Shown here piece after piece: positions 7,901-16,850 of a stretch of 42,237 bases of DNA; the first letter of the stretch is position 1, and each line of letters opens with the position of its first letter. Under the pieces are notes generated by a model. It worked only from the letters and a program-made list of their open reading frames with translations, was not told the origin of the DNA and made no database searches. The stretch is from Marinibacterium sp. (GTDB lineage Bacteria > Pseudomonadota > Alphaproteobacteria > Rhodobacterales > Rhodobacteraceae), in contig JAOXSC010000162.1 in assembly GCA_025800215.1 (NCBI GenBank), positions 1 to 42,237 on the forward strand, given 5' to 3'. Position numbers and translations under genes: made by a program.

Positions 7901-9097
7901 TCAGTCGTATTTGCGCTGATCTTCGATCACCAGCCCGTCGCGCGGCAGCGCGCCCGGCTCGACGATCTCGATCACACCCTTGAGCTTGAGCACATCGGCC
8001 ACCGAACTGGCATAGGTCGCCGCATCGCCACCGGTGCTTTCGATGCGCACCGTCATGCGGTCCATCTCGCCCTCGCGGGTGGCGACGACACGGGCGCGGG
8101 CGATCTCGTCATGGCGATCGACCAGCGCCGCCACCTGTTCGGGGCGCACGAACATGCCCTTGATCTTGGTGGTCTGGTCGGCCCGGCCCATCCAGCCCTT
8201 GATGCGCATGTTGGTGCGGCCACAAGGGCTTTGGCCCGGCAGCACCGCGCTCAGGTCTCCGGTGGCAAAGCGGATCAGCGGATAGTCGGGGTTCAGCGTG
8301 GTGACCACGACTTCGCCGACCTCGCCGGGTTCGACAGGTTTGCCGGTGCCCGGTGTCAGCAGCTCGACGATCACCATCTCGTCAACGATCATGCCTTCAA
8401 GCGCGGCACTTTCATAAGCGATGTTGCCAAGATCAGCCGTGGCATAGCTTTGACGGCAGGTGATCCCGCGATCCGCATAATCCTGACGCAGCGACGGGAA
8501 CAGCGCCCCGCCCCCGACCGCCGCCTTCGAGATCTTCAGCGAGACCCCCATCTCATCGGCCTTGTCGAGGATGATCTTGAGGTAATCAGGCGTGCCCGCA
8601 TAGGCCGTGGTGCCGATGTCGCGCGCGGCCGTGACCTGCAATTCGGTCTGGCCGGTGCCCGCAGGCAGCACCTTGGCGCCCACGGCCCGCGCGCCGCTTT
8701 CAAAGATCATGCCGGCCGGGGTCAGATGATACCCAAAGCAATTGTGCACGATGTCATCGGCGCCAATGCCCGTGGCATGCAGAAAGCGGCCCATCCGCCA
8801 CCAGTCATGCGTCACCCCGCCCGGTTCATAGATCGGTCCAGGCGACTGAAAGACATGCGCCACGTTCGACGTGTGGATCCCCCCAAATGGCGGGTTTTCG
8901 GTCTGCCAGGCGCTGAGATCGGATTTTCGCAGCACCGGCAGCTTGACCAGATCGGACAGATCCGTGATCTCGACATCCGTAATCCGGCAGGTGCCCGGTG
9001 CCGATGCGGCCAGGGCCAGCTGCGATTTCAGCGCCTCGATCTGCTGCGCGGTGCGCTCGTCCGCGCTGCGGGTCTCAAGAGTATCAAAATGGGACAT
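7901..9097 (-). CDS. PaaK-like AMP-forming acid-CoA ligase family protein, divergent ATP loop
   Basis: A 398-residue member of the phenylacetate-CoA ligase-like branch of adenylate-forming enzymes, somewhat shorter than classical PaaK. Conserved parts include GTPDYLKIILDKADEMG, the GDLSAVLPG segment, GWMGRADQTTKIKGMF and the C-terminal lid reading VRPEQVAALVDRHDEIARA. The Ser/Thr/Gly-rich ATP loop (SSGTTGxPK type) is replaced by FQSPGPIYEPGG, so normal adenylation is doubtful. The ATG at 9097 is chosen because AAGGA lies seven bases upstream. An in-frame ATG at 9112 would instead overlap the livF stop as TGATG. As last gene of the LIV operon it probably handles the imported acid or its CoA ester. 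Confidence 0.78.
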   Translation of the reverse strand: MSHFDTLETRSADERTAQQIEALKSQLALAASAPGTCRITDVEITDLSDLVKLPVLRKSDLSAWQTENPPFGGIHTSNVAHVFQSPGPIYEPGGVTHDWWRMGRFLHATGIGADDIVHNCFGYHLTPAGMIFESGARAVGAKVLPAGTGQTELQVTAARDIGTTAYAGTPDYLKIILDKADEMGVSLKISKAAVGGGALFPSLRQDYADRGITCRQSYATADLGNIAYESAALEGMIVDEMVIVELLTPGTGKPVEPGEVGEVVVTTLNPDYPLIRFATGDLSAVLPGQSPCGRTNMRIKGWMGRADQTTKIKGMFVRPEQVAALVDRHDEIARARVVATREGEMDRMTVRIESTGGDAATYASSVADVLKLKGVIEIVEPGALPRDGLVIEDQRKYD

Positions 9098-9111
9098 GAC
9101 CTGATCCTTCA

Positions 9112-9960
9112 TCAGCTCAGCCACCGCTTGCGGCGGCGATAGGATCGGACGTCGCGAAAGGATTTGCGGCCCTCATCCGACATGCCGAGATAGAATTCCT
9201 TGACGTCCGGGTTCTCGCGCAGTTCGGCGGCGGGGCCATCCATCACCACACGGCCCGATTCCAGGATGTACCCGTAATGGGCATAGCGCAGCGCCACATT
9301 GGTGTTCTGTTCGGCCAGCAGAAAGGTCACGCCTTCCTTTTCGTTGACCTCTTTCACGATCTCGAAGATCTGTTCGACCAGCTGCGGCGCCAGGCCCATG
9401 GACGGTTCGTCCAGCAGGATGGTTTCGGGCCGCGACATCAGCGCCCGGCCAATCGCGCACATCTGCTGTTCCCCGCCCGATGTATAGCCCGCCTGACTGC
9501 GGCGCCGTTCGCGCAGGCGCGGGAAATAGGTGTACACCATTTCAAGATCGGCATCGATGTCACCCTTGGACACCTTGCGCGTATAGGCGCCGGTCAACAG
9601 GTTTTCTTCGACGGTGAGGTGTTCGAAACAGTGGCGGCCTTCCATCACCTGGATCACGCCCTTGCGCACCAGGTCGGCCGGATCAAGGTCATGCACGGTT
9701 TCCCCACGATAGCGGATGGCACCTTTGGTGACCTCTCCGCGTTCGGAATGCAGCAGGTTCGACACCGCCTTGAGCGTCGTGGTCTTGCCTGCCCCGTTGC
9801 CACCCAAAAGCGCGGTGATCCCGCCCTTGGGCACCTGCAGGCTGACCCCTTTGAGAACAAGGATCACATGGTTGTAGATCACCTCGATATTGTTGACCTC
9901 AAGAAGGGTCTCGGCCGCCTGCGCGGCGCTCTGGGGCTGATCTTGGGTCGCGTCCAGCAT
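9112..9960 (-). CDS. livF: LIV-type ABC transporter ATP-binding protein
   Basis: A 282-residue cytoplasmic ATPase of the hydrophobic amino acid uptake (HAAT) family. Walker A is GGNGAGKTTTL, the signature is SGGEQQMCAIGRAL, and Walker B with catalytic Glu is ILLDEPSMGL. The Q-loop region is VIQVMEGRHCF and the switch region LLAEQNTNVAL. It is about 40 residues longer than E. coli LivF because of an N-terminal Gln/Ala-rich lead and a basic C-terminal tail (SYRRRKRWLS). Order and family point to partnership with LivG, LivH, LivM and the binding protein upstream. The cargo may be an aromatic or aliphatic carboxylate rather than leucine, given the flanking CoA ligases. Confidence 0.9.
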   Translation of the reverse strand: MLDATQDQPQSAAQAAETLLEVNNIEVIYNHVILVLKGVSLQVPKGGITALLGGNGAGKTTTLKAVSNLLHSERGEVTKGAIRYRGETVHDLDPADLVRKGVIQVMEGRHCFEHLTVEENLLTGAYTRKVSKGDIDADLEMVYTYFPRLRERRRSQAGYTSGGEQQMCAIGRALMSRPETILLDEPSMGLAPQLVEQIFEIVKEVNEKEGVTFLLAEQNTNVALRYAHYGYILESGRVVMDGPAAELRENPDVKEFYLGMSDEGRKSFRDVRSYRRRKRWLS

Positions 9961-9980
9961 CGGTTTCTCCAGGGCTTGGG

Positions 9981-10011
9981 GGACCGGCCACCGCGGGCGG
10001 GCGGCCGGTCC
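9981..10011 (-). terminator. Stem-loop between the binding-protein gene and livF
   Basis: GGACCGGCC (9981-9989) and GGCCGGTCC (10003-10011) form a perfect nine-pair stem with a 13-base loop. There is no U-run, so mRNA 3'-end protection or partial termination after the binding-protein gene is more likely than full termination. Confidence 0.55.
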
Positions 10012-10018
10012 GGGTCAG

Positions 10019-11302
10019 TTAGTTGCAGTTCGACGGGATGTTGTTTTCGGCTGCGTAAGCACCGGAATCTTCATCCACGAGGGCGCCGATCACGTCGCCA
10101 TCGGTGGGCGCGAAATCCGACACCAGCGACCAGGTCTGGTTCTTGGCATCCCACTGGGTCACACCGACATAGCCGTCACCACCGTGGTTTTCACACGATG
10201 CGGTGAATGCCGGGCCAAAGTTCGGCAGGCCAAGGGCGGCCATGCGCTCTTCGGTCATTTCCAGCGCTTCCATGCCGTCACGCATCATGCTGGGCGTGAT
10301 GTCGGCCACACCGTGGATTTCCTGCGCCTCTTTCACCGCTTCGGCGGCGAGCATGGCGGCGTAAAGGCCACGATTGTAAAGCACGTTACCCACCTGATCA
10401 CCGGCACCGGCGGCCAGGCCCTTGTCGACCACATGGGTCTGGATGTCGTCGAAGACCGGGAAATCATCGCCCACCGCGTGGAAGGTCAGCGCCTTGTACC
10501 CATCGGCGGCTTCGCCTGCGGGCAGCACGTCATGGTCGCCACCCGACCACCAGATGCCGATGAAATCTTCCATCGGGAAGCGGATGTTGGCGGCTTCCTG
10601 AATGGCAACCTGGTTCATCACGCCCCAGCCCCACATGATCACATTGTCCGGACGGTCCCGGCGGATCTGCAGCCATTGCGATTTCTGTTCCTGACCGGGA
10701 TGGTCGACCGGCAGCAGGCTAAGCTCGAACCCATGCTTTTCGGCCAGCGTTTCCAGCGTGCGGATCGGTTCTTTGCCATAGGCCGAGTTGTGATAGACCA
10801 GCGCGATCTTCTTGCCGCTCAGATCGTTGTCATTGACCTCGAGCAGATAGTTGATCGCCCCCGACGCACCATCCCAGTAGTTCGCAGGATAGTTGAAGGT
10901 ATGGCTGAACACGTCGCCATTCTTGGCCGATGTCCGGCCATAGCCCAGCGTGTGCAGCGGGATGTCATCTGCGGTGGTCTTGGGGATCAGCTGATAGGTG
11001 ATCCCGGTCGACAGCGGCTGATAGACCAGCGCGCCTTCGCCCTTGGTCGATTCATAGCATTCCACACCTTTTTCGGTGTTGTAGCCGGTTTCACATTCCA
11101 GCAGCCGGACCGGCACGCCGCCAATACCGCCATCGCGTTCGTTGAGCAGCGTGAAATAGTCGGCATAACCGTCGGCAAACGGGATCCCGCCCGCCGCATA
11201 GGGACCGGTCCGGTAGCTGAGCGACGGCATCACAAGATCCGCCATCGCCGGCGCCGCGGCCATCAGGGCGCCAAGCGCCAGGCTAGTCACTTTCAGTTTC
11301 AT
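10019..11302 (-). CDS. Periplasmic substrate-binding protein of LIV-type ABC transporter
   Basis: A 427-residue exported solute-binding protein (Peripla_BP_6/LivK-like fold). The signal peptide is MKLKVTSLALGALMAAAPAMA, cut after AMA. The mature protein starts DLVMPSLSYRTGPYAAGG and contains the lobe hinge region KKIALVYHNSAYGKEPI. Two cysteines near the N-terminal lobe (LLECETGYNTEKGVECY) and two near the C terminus could form disulfides. Of two ATGs, 11302 is chosen: GGGAGGA lies about nine bases before it but directly abuts the ATG at 11311. It is the specificity component of the liv cluster. Tryptophan-rich patches (IWWSGGD, IMWGWGV) would suit an aromatic ligand, but this is inference. 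Confidence 0.88.
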   Translation of the reverse strand: MKLKVTSLALGALMAAAPAMADLVMPSLSYRTGPYAAGGIPFADGYADYFTLLNERDGGIGGVPVRLLECETGYNTEKGVECYESTKGEGALVYQPLSTGITYQLIPKTTADDIPLHTLGYGRTSAKNGDVFSHTFNYPANYWDGASGAINYLLEVNDNDLSGKKIALVYHNSAYGKEPIRTLETLAEKHGFELSLLPVDHPGQEQKSQWLQIRRDRPDNVIMWGWGVMNQVAIQEAANIRFPMEDFIGIWWSGGDHDVLPAGEAADGYKALTFHAVGDDFPVFDDIQTHVVDKGLAAGAGDQVGNVLYNRGLYAAMLAAEAVKEAQEIHGVADITPSMMRDGMEALEMTEERMAALGLPNFGPAFTASCENHGGDGYVGVTQWDAKNQTWSLVSDFAPTDGDVIGALVDEDSGAYAAENNIPSNCN

Positions 11303-11366
11303 CGGGGTCATTCCTCCCTTGGTAGCGTCCGATGGTGAGACGGGTAGACCCCGTTTCTTTGGGTGG

Positions 11367-11392
11367 GGCCGACCCGGCATTCGGGTCAGGCC
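11367..11392 (-). terminator. Stem-loop between livM and the binding-protein gene
   Basis: GGCC-GACCCG (11367-11376), loop GCATT, CGGGTC (11382-11387), a bulged A and GGCC (11389-11392). It lies between livM and the binding-protein gene and has no U-tract. Probably an mRNA processing or stability element in the operon. Confidence 0.45.
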
Positions 11393-11413
11393 GATAGGTC
11401 GTGCATCACCGCA

Positions 11414-12490
11414 TCAGTGCGGGAACGGCCAGAGCCGCAGTTTTTCCTTGGCAACGCGCCACAGCTGCGCCAGCCCGTGCGGTTCCAGGATCAGGAACAG
11501 GATGATCAGGCCTCCCACGATCACCAGCTGGAAATGCGCCACGATGTCGGTGGGCCAGCCCATGATGTCGACGCCAAAGACCTTGAGCGCCACAGGCAGC
11601 AGCACCAGGAACGCAGCCCCCGCAAAGGATCCAAAGATCGACCCCAGACCGCCAATGATGATCATGAACAGCACCAGAAAGGACTTCTGGATGCCAAAGG
11701 CCTCGCCGACCTCGACCGCGCCCAGATAGACCGCAAAGAACAGGGCCCCCGAAATCCCCACAAAGAACGAGCTGACCGCAAAGGCCGTCAGCTTGGCCCG
11801 CAGCGGGTTCACCCCGATGATCTCGGCCGCGATGTCCATGTCGCGGATCGCCATCCAGGTGCGCCCGATGGTGCCGCGCGTCAGATTGCGCGCCACCAAC
11901 GCGCTGGCCACAAGGAAAATCAGGCAGAACAGATAGGCCGCAGTGGATGTGGCATTGGGCCCGGTGATGATGATGCCAAAGACCTCACGCTCGGGCGCGT
12001 TGATCTGGCCGGATGCCGAATAGTTATAGAACCACGCGACACGGTTGAAGAGCCAGACCAGAAAGAACTGCGCCGCCAGCGTCGCCACCGCCAGATAGAA
12101 CCCCTTGATCCGCAGGCTTGGCAGGCCAAACACAACCCCGACCAGAGCGGTGATGCCCCCGGCCAGCAGCACGTGGATGAACATGCTCACATCAGGAAAG
12201 GCCGTCATCAGCTTGTAGCACGAATAGGCCCCGACCGCCATGAACCCCCCGGTGCCCAGGCTGACCTGCCCGCAATACCCGGTCAGGATGTTCAGCCCGA
12301 TGGCCGCGATGGCATAGATCAGAAACGGCAGCAGGATCGCGTTCGCCCAGTAATCATTGATGAAAAACGGAACGATCCCAAAGGCCACCGCCAGAACGAA
12401 ATAGTACCTGTACCGGTCGAACCGGATCGGAAAGGTCTGGCCATCCTCGACATAGGAGGTTTTGAAATCCCCCGCCTCACGATAGAACAT
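11414..12490 (-). CDS. livM: LIV-type ABC transporter permease LivM
   Basis: A 358-residue inner-membrane permease of the HAAT family with about ten hydrophobic segments. Typical features are LNILTGYCGQVSLGTGGFM near the first third and the ATPase-contact region GRTWMAIRDMDIAAEIIGV. FLVLFMIIIGGLGSIFGSF follows near the end. About 35 cytoplasmic residues precede the first helix (DGQTFPIRFDRYRYYF). It pairs with LivH as a heterodimer. It begins three bases after the stop of the small membrane protein gene, so translation is probably coupled. Confidence 0.92.
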   Translation of the reverse strand: MFYREAGDFKTSYVEDGQTFPIRFDRYRYYFVLAVAFGIVPFFINDYWANAILLPFLIYAIAAIGLNILTGYCGQVSLGTGGFMAVGAYSCYKLMTAFPDVSMFIHVLLAGGITALVGVVFGLPSLRIKGFYLAVATLAAQFFLVWLFNRVAWFYNYSASGQINAPEREVFGIIITGPNATSTAAYLFCLIFLVASALVARNLTRGTIGRTWMAIRDMDIAAEIIGVNPLRAKLTAFAVSSFFVGISGALFFAVYLGAVEVGEAFGIQKSFLVLFMIIIGGLGSIFGSFAGAAFLVLLPVALKVFGVDIMGWPTDIVAHFQLVIVGGLIILFLILEPHGLAQLWRVAKEKLRLWPFPH

Positions 12491-12493
12491 CCG

Positions 12494-12751
12494 TCATTCC
12501 CCCCACTGTGCCTGCGCCCGATCCCGTTCCTCCGGGGCAAGCTGATTTGTTTTTCGCGCATAGCCGCTGTCCTCGGACAGGCGCACCAGGCGCATATATG
12601 CGATGGATCCGCTCACCAGGCCGGCAAAGGCCAGAAAGGCGGCCACGACAAGCTGCGTTTCACTCAGTCCCTGGGCGCTGATGGCCAGGTAGCCAAAGGC
12701 CCAGAACCCGGACCAGGCGATCACGTTGATGATGGCAATCCATTTCTTCAT
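12494..12751 (-). CDS. Small two-helix membrane protein, function unknown
   Basis: An 85-residue protein starting MKKWIAIINVIAWSGFWAFG. Two hydrophobic stretches (about residues 5-27 and 35-55) are joined by a short loop (SAQGLSETQ), followed by a charged 30-residue tail rich in Arg, Glu and Gln. The open frame runs back to 12994, but the upstream part reads as an arginine-rich shadow. The ATG at 12751 has GGGAAGG eight bases or so upstream. I do not recognise a family. It sits between livH and livM, so it is co-expressed with the permease and could be an accessory or assembly subunit. That role is inferred from position only. Confidence 0.7.
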   Translation of the reverse strand: MKKWIAIINVIAWSGFWAFGYLAISAQGLSETQLVVAAFLAFAGLVSGSIAYMRLVRLSEDSGYARKTNQLAPEERDRAQAQWGE

Positions 12752-12813
12752 CTCATGCCTTCCCTTACGGCTGGGCCAAAGCGGCCTGGCGAAGGTCCCG
12801 GGCGGGCGGGCCT

Positions 12814-12832
12814 CGTTGCGCATCGCGCAACG
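12814..12832 (-). terminator. Stem-loop in the livH to small-protein gap
   Basis: CGTTGCGC (12814-12821), loop ATC, GCGCAACG (12825-12832) is a perfect eight-pair hairpin. It is flanked by an outer complementary pair near 12795 and 12848 (GGTCCC / GGGACC), making a long structured spacer. No U-run is present. Confidence 0.45.
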
Positions 12833-12854
12833 GGGTCGCCCCTCCGGGGACCGG

Positions 12855-13841
12855 TCATACCCTCTCGATGATCTTCTCTCCGAACAGGCCCTGCGGGCGG
12901 AACACCAGGAAGACCAGCGCCAGCACATAGGCAAACCAGTTCTCCGTCGCGCCGCCAAGCGCCGGGCCAAGGGCAAATTCGAACAGCTTTTCACCGACCC
13001 CGATGATCAGCCCGCCGACAATCGCACCGGGGATCGACGTGAACCCGCCCAGCATCAGCACCGGCAGCGCCTTCAGCGCGATCAGCGACAGCGAAAACTG
13101 CACGCCCGACTTTGTCCCCCACATGATGCCCGCAACCAGCGCGACAAAGCCCGCAACCGACCACACCATCACCCAGATGAAGTTCAGGGAAACCCCGACC
13201 GACAGCGCCGCCTGATGGTCATCGGCCACAGCCCGCATGGCGCGGCCTTCGCGGGTGTACTGACTGAACACCACCAGCGCGACCACCAGCAGTGCCGCGA
13301 TCACCGTGGCCACGATGTCCAGATTGTCGATGAAGAACCCGTAGCCGAACCAGTCAAAGGTCACCCGGTCGATGGTTTCGTTGATGCCCTGCGGCAGCCC
13401 CACATCCAGCTTCTTGATCTCGGACCCCCACATCAGATCCGAAAACCCTTCAAGGAAATAGGCCAGACCGATGGTCGCCATGAACAGAATGATGGGTTCC
13501 TGATTCACCAGATGGCGCATGATGAAATACTGCACGCACCAGGCCAGACCGACCATGACCACACAGGTCAGCAGGATCGCGATCAGCGATGGCACATGCC
13601 AGCCAAAGTAATGAATGTCGGTCCCGAAGATCGCATTGATCAGATGCGAAAACGGCACCTGACCCTTCATGATCCCCACCAGCGTCATCGCCGCAAAAAG
13701 CGCCATGACACCTTGGGCATAGTTGAAGATCCCCGACGCCTTGAAGATCAGAACGAACCCAAGGGCGACCAGCGCATAAAGCACCCCGGCCATGAGGCCA
13801 TTCAGCGTGACCTCCATCGCAAAAAGCAGTTGATCAGGCAT
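12855..13841 (-). CDS. livH: LIV-type ABC transporter permease LivH
   Basis: A 328-residue inner-membrane permease with about eight hydrophobic segments. Family marks are TLNGLMAGVLYALVALGFVL at the N terminus, ASGIFNYAQGVMALF, the cytoplasmic REGRAMRAVADDHQAA loop that meets the ATPase, and VLMLGGFTSIPGAIVGGL. The ATG at 13841 is chosen over 13862 because GGGAGGGAGG lies five bases upstream. It begins 29 bases after livG and forms the membrane channel with LivM. Confidence 0.92.
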   Translation of the reverse strand: MPDQLLFAMEVTLNGLMAGVLYALVALGFVLIFKASGIFNYAQGVMALFAAMTLVGIMKGQVPFSHLINAIFGTDIHYFGWHVPSLIAILLTCVVMVGLAWCVQYFIMRHLVNQEPIILFMATIGLAYFLEGFSDLMWGSEIKKLDVGLPQGINETIDRVTFDWFGYGFFIDNLDIVATVIAALLVVALVVFSQYTREGRAMRAVADDHQAALSVGVSLNFIWVMVWSVAGFVALVAGIMWGTKSGVQFSLSLIALKALPVLMLGGFTSIPGAIVGGLIIGVGEKLFEFALGPALGGATENWFAYVLALVFLVFRPQGLFGEKIIERV

Positions 13842-13870
13842 CCGGGCCTCCCTCCCATGCACCCAGAAAA

Positions 13871-14692
13871 TCAGTCATGGCTCACCCCCAGATACGCGTC
13901 GATCACGTCCTGATTGCTGCGCACCTCATCGGGGGTGCCGTCGCCGATCTTCTTGCCGTAATCCATCACGACCACACGGTCGGACAGGTCCATCACCACA
14001 CCCATATCGTGCTCGATCAGCGCGATGGTGGTGCCGAATTCATCATTCACATCCAGGATAAAGCGGCTCATGTCCTCTTTTTCCTCGACATTCATCCCCG
14101 CCATCGGCTCGTCCAACAGCAACAGCTTGGGCTCTGCCGCCAGCGCCCGCGCCAGCTCCACGCGTTTTTTCAGACCATAAGGCAGCCGCGCCACAGGGGT
14201 CTTGCGGATGTTCTGGATCTCGAGGAAATCAATGATCTTCTCGGCGATCTCACGGTTGGCCACCTCTTCCTTTTCGGCGCCGCCCCATTTCCACAGCGCC
14301 TGTTTCCACAGGCTGGCATCCATCTGGGTCAGCCGCCCGGTCATCACATTGTCCAGCACGCTCATGCCTTCGAACAGGGCGATGTTCTGGAAGGTCCGCG
14401 CAATCCCCTGCTGCGCCACCTGATAGGGCTTCATCTGGGGCCGCGGCGCACCGCGGAACCAGACCTCGCCCTCTTGCGGCACATAAAAGCCCGAAATCAC
14501 GTTCAGCATGGACGACTTGCCGGCCCCGTTGGGGCCGATGATCGCACGGATCTCGCCTTCGCGGATGTCAAAGGAAATGTCCTTGATCGCGACCACCCCG
14601 CCAAAGCGCAGCGTGATGTTCTTCATTTCCATCACCACGCCGCCGATCTTGCGGCCATCCTCGGTGATATAGCCTTCGGTCTGATCAAGCAT
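13871..14692 (-). CDS. livG: LIV-type ABC transporter ATP-binding protein LivG
   Basis: A 273-residue ATPase. Walker A is GPNGAGKSSMLN and the Q-loop lies at the segment GIARTFQNIALFEGMSVLDN. The signature region is degenerate: LPYGLKKRVELARALA stands where LSGGQ is expected. Walker B is LLLLDEPMAGMN, and the switch His is in TIALIEHDMGVVM. The GL(K/Q)K signature is common in this LivG subgroup, so activity is still expected. Length is typical for LivG. It lies about 100 bases downstream of the acyl-CoA synthetase gene on the same strand. Confidence 0.92.
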   Translation of the reverse strand: MLDQTEGYITEDGRKIGGVVMEMKNITLRFGGVVAIKDISFDIREGEIRAIIGPNGAGKSSMLNVISGFYVPQEGEVWFRGAPRPQMKPYQVAQQGIARTFQNIALFEGMSVLDNVMTGRLTQMDASLWKQALWKWGGAEKEEVANREIAEKIIDFLEIQNIRKTPVARLPYGLKKRVELARALAAEPKLLLLDEPMAGMNVEEKEDMSRFILDVNDEFGTTIALIEHDMGVVMDLSDRVVVMDYGKKIGDGTPDEVRSNQDVIDAYLGVSHD

Positions 14693-14791
14693 GTCTCAGG
14701 CCTTTCTTCATGTTCCTAAGATGCCGCAATGCGGCCCGATGGGATGGCGGGCGGGGCGATGGCCGCAGGCCGAGCGCCGGTTCGGCATCCC

Positions 14792-16762
14792 TCATTCCGC
14801 CGCCATCTTCTGCTGCAGCGCCACCACGGGCGCATCACGCACATCGAGCGTCGCGCTGATCGACCCGGTGCGCCCGTCCTCATAGGTCACCTCGGTCACC
14901 GTGCTCACCTGGGGCGAGCCGTCATAAAGCGCGGCGATGATGTCTGCGTATTTGTCTTCGATGATCCGGCGGCGCACCTTGCGGGTTCGGGTCAGTTCGC
15001 CATCATCGGCATCAAGCTCTTTGTGGAGCACCACAAAGCGATGCACCTGACAGCCCGACAGCATCTGATCTTCGGCCACCGACCGGTTGACCTCTTCCAC
15101 ATGGGACTGGATCGTTTCGAGCACCTTGGGATGGCCCGCCAACTCCTGATAGGACGCATAGGCGATGTTGTTGCGCTCGGCCCAGTTGCCCACCGCCGTC
15201 AGGTCGATGTTGATGAACGCCGTGCATTCGTCACGCCCGTTGCCAAAGACCACAGCTTCCAGAATGTTGGGGAAGAACTTCAGCTTGTTTTCGACATATT
15301 TCGGCGCGAACAGGGCCCCATCGGCCATCTTTCCGACATCCTTGGCGCGGTCGATGATGCGCAGATGGCCGGTATCGGGTTCGATAAACCCGGCATCCCC
15401 TGTGGCCACCCAGCCTTCGGCATCCTTGGTGCCGGCGGTGCTTTCGGGGTTCTTGTAGTATTCCACGAACACACCGGGCGAGCGGTAGAACACTTCGCCA
15501 TTGTCGGCGATGCGGATCTCGACGCCGGGGCTTGGCACGCCCACCGTGTCCGACCGCACCTGCCCGTCGGGCTGCGCGGTGATGAACACCGTCGCTTCGG
15601 TCTGGCCATAAAGCTGTTTGAGGTTGATCCCCAGCGAGCGGTAGAAATCAAAGATCTCGGGGCCGATCGCCTCGCCCGCAGTATAGCCGACGCGCACGCG
15701 GCTGAACCCCAGCGTGTTCTTGAGCGGACCATAGATCATCATGTCGCCGACGGCGTATTTGATGCGGTCCATCAGACCCACCGGTTCGCCATCCAGGATC
15801 TTTGGCCCGACCTTGCGCGCATGGTCCATGAAATGCTTGAACATGCGCTGCTTGAACGCGCCCGCATCTTCCATGCGGATCATCACATTGGTCAGCTGCG
15901 TTTCAAATACCCGTGGCGGCGCAAAGTAATAGGTCGGCCCGATCTCACGCAGATCGGTCATCATCGTGTCGGCGCTTTCGGGGCAGTTCACGCAGAACCC
16001 CGTCCAATAAGCCTGCCCGATGGAAAAGATGAAATCGCCCACCCAGGCCATCGGAAGATAGGCCAGGATCTCGTCATCCAGTTTCAGCTTGTCAAAGCTG
16101 CTCGACGCCCGCGCCGTTTCGATCACGTTGCGGTTCGATAGAACCACGCCCTTGGGCTTGCCGGTGGTCCCCGACGTGTAGAGCATCACACAGGTGCTAT
16201 CGAGCGTCAGCGTCGCAATCCGGCGCTCGAGCTCGCCGATCAGCTCGTCATGGGCGGCGCGGCCCTGCGCCTGCACATGGCTGAATTCATGCAGCGTGGT
16301 GTGGTCGTATTTGCGCATCCCGCGCGGATCGAGATAGATCAGATGCTCGAACTGATGCAGGCGGTCCTGCACCTCGATCACCTTGTCGACCTGTTCCTGA
16401 TCCGCCGCGATCACGAACCGGGCGCCGCAGTGTTCCAGCACATAGGCCATCTCTTCGGCGACCGCGTCCTGATAGAGCGGCACCGGCACCGCGCCCACGC
16501 TCTCGGCGGCCAGAATCGACCAGTAGAGATAAGGCCGGTTGCGCCCGATCACGGCGATGAAATCACCTTCGCGCACACCCAGATTGATCAGGCCAAGGGC
16601 CAGCGCCTGAATCTCGTCGGCGGTCTCGGCCCAGGTCCAGCTCTGCCAGATCCCGAATTCCTTTTCGCGATAGGCCGGCGACGACCCGAATTCACGAACA
16701 TTGCGTTTCAAAAGGGCCGGAAGGGACACACCCTCTCCGACGCCGTCATGCGTCTGCGCCAA
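14792..16762 (-). CDS. Long-chain-type acyl-CoA synthetase (AMP-forming), first gene of the LIV operon
   Basis: A 656-residue adenylate-forming ligase that would activate a carboxylic acid to its CoA thioester with ATP. The ATP loop YTSGTTGKPKG is at residues 195-205, followed by YGQTEA, the ATP-ribose Asp in WVATGDAGF, and DRAKDVGKMADG ahead of the C-terminal lid. It resembles the FAA1/long-chain group in length. The start is TTG at 16762, well supported by GGAGG seven bases upstream, and no in-frame ATG follows for about 100 residues. It is divergent from the kinase gene and heads the transporter operon, so imported acid is probably trapped as CoA ester. Exact substrate is unknown. Confidence 0.9.
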   Translation of the reverse strand: MAQTHDGVGEGVSLPALLKRNVREFGSSPAYREKEFGIWQSWTWAETADEIQALALGLINLGVREGDFIAVIGRNRPYLYWSILAAESVGAVPVPLYQDAVAEEMAYVLEHCGARFVIAADQEQVDKVIEVQDRLHQFEHLIYLDPRGMRKYDHTTLHEFSHVQAQGRAAHDELIGELERRIATLTLDSTCVMLYTSGTTGKPKGVVLSNRNVIETARASSSFDKLKLDDEILAYLPMAWVGDFIFSIGQAYWTGFCVNCPESADTMMTDLREIGPTYYFAPPRVFETQLTNVMIRMEDAGAFKQRMFKHFMDHARKVGPKILDGEPVGLMDRIKYAVGDMMIYGPLKNTLGFSRVRVGYTAGEAIGPEIFDFYRSLGINLKQLYGQTEATVFITAQPDGQVRSDTVGVPSPGVEIRIADNGEVFYRSPGVFVEYYKNPESTAGTKDAEGWVATGDAGFIEPDTGHLRIIDRAKDVGKMADGALFAPKYVENKLKFFPNILEAVVFGNGRDECTAFINIDLTAVGNWAERNNIAYASYQELAGHPKVLETIQSHVEEVNRSVAEDQMLSGCQVHRFVVLHKELDADDGELTRTRKVRRRIIEDKYADIIAALYDGSPQVSTVTEVTYEDGRTGSISATLDVRDAPVVALQQKMAAE

Positions 16763-16850
16763 AATCTATCCTCCCTCGCGCACGGATGCGCGTCCTGCCG
16801 CAACCTTGGCTGATCCCGACTTTCCCCGTCAATTTTTTCCTGATGATTTC

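Noticed and set aside
7277..9142. Long plus-strand open frame opposite the PaaK-like gene and the permease
   Set aside because: Low-complexity His/Arg/Gln-rich shadow without ribosome site or known domain.
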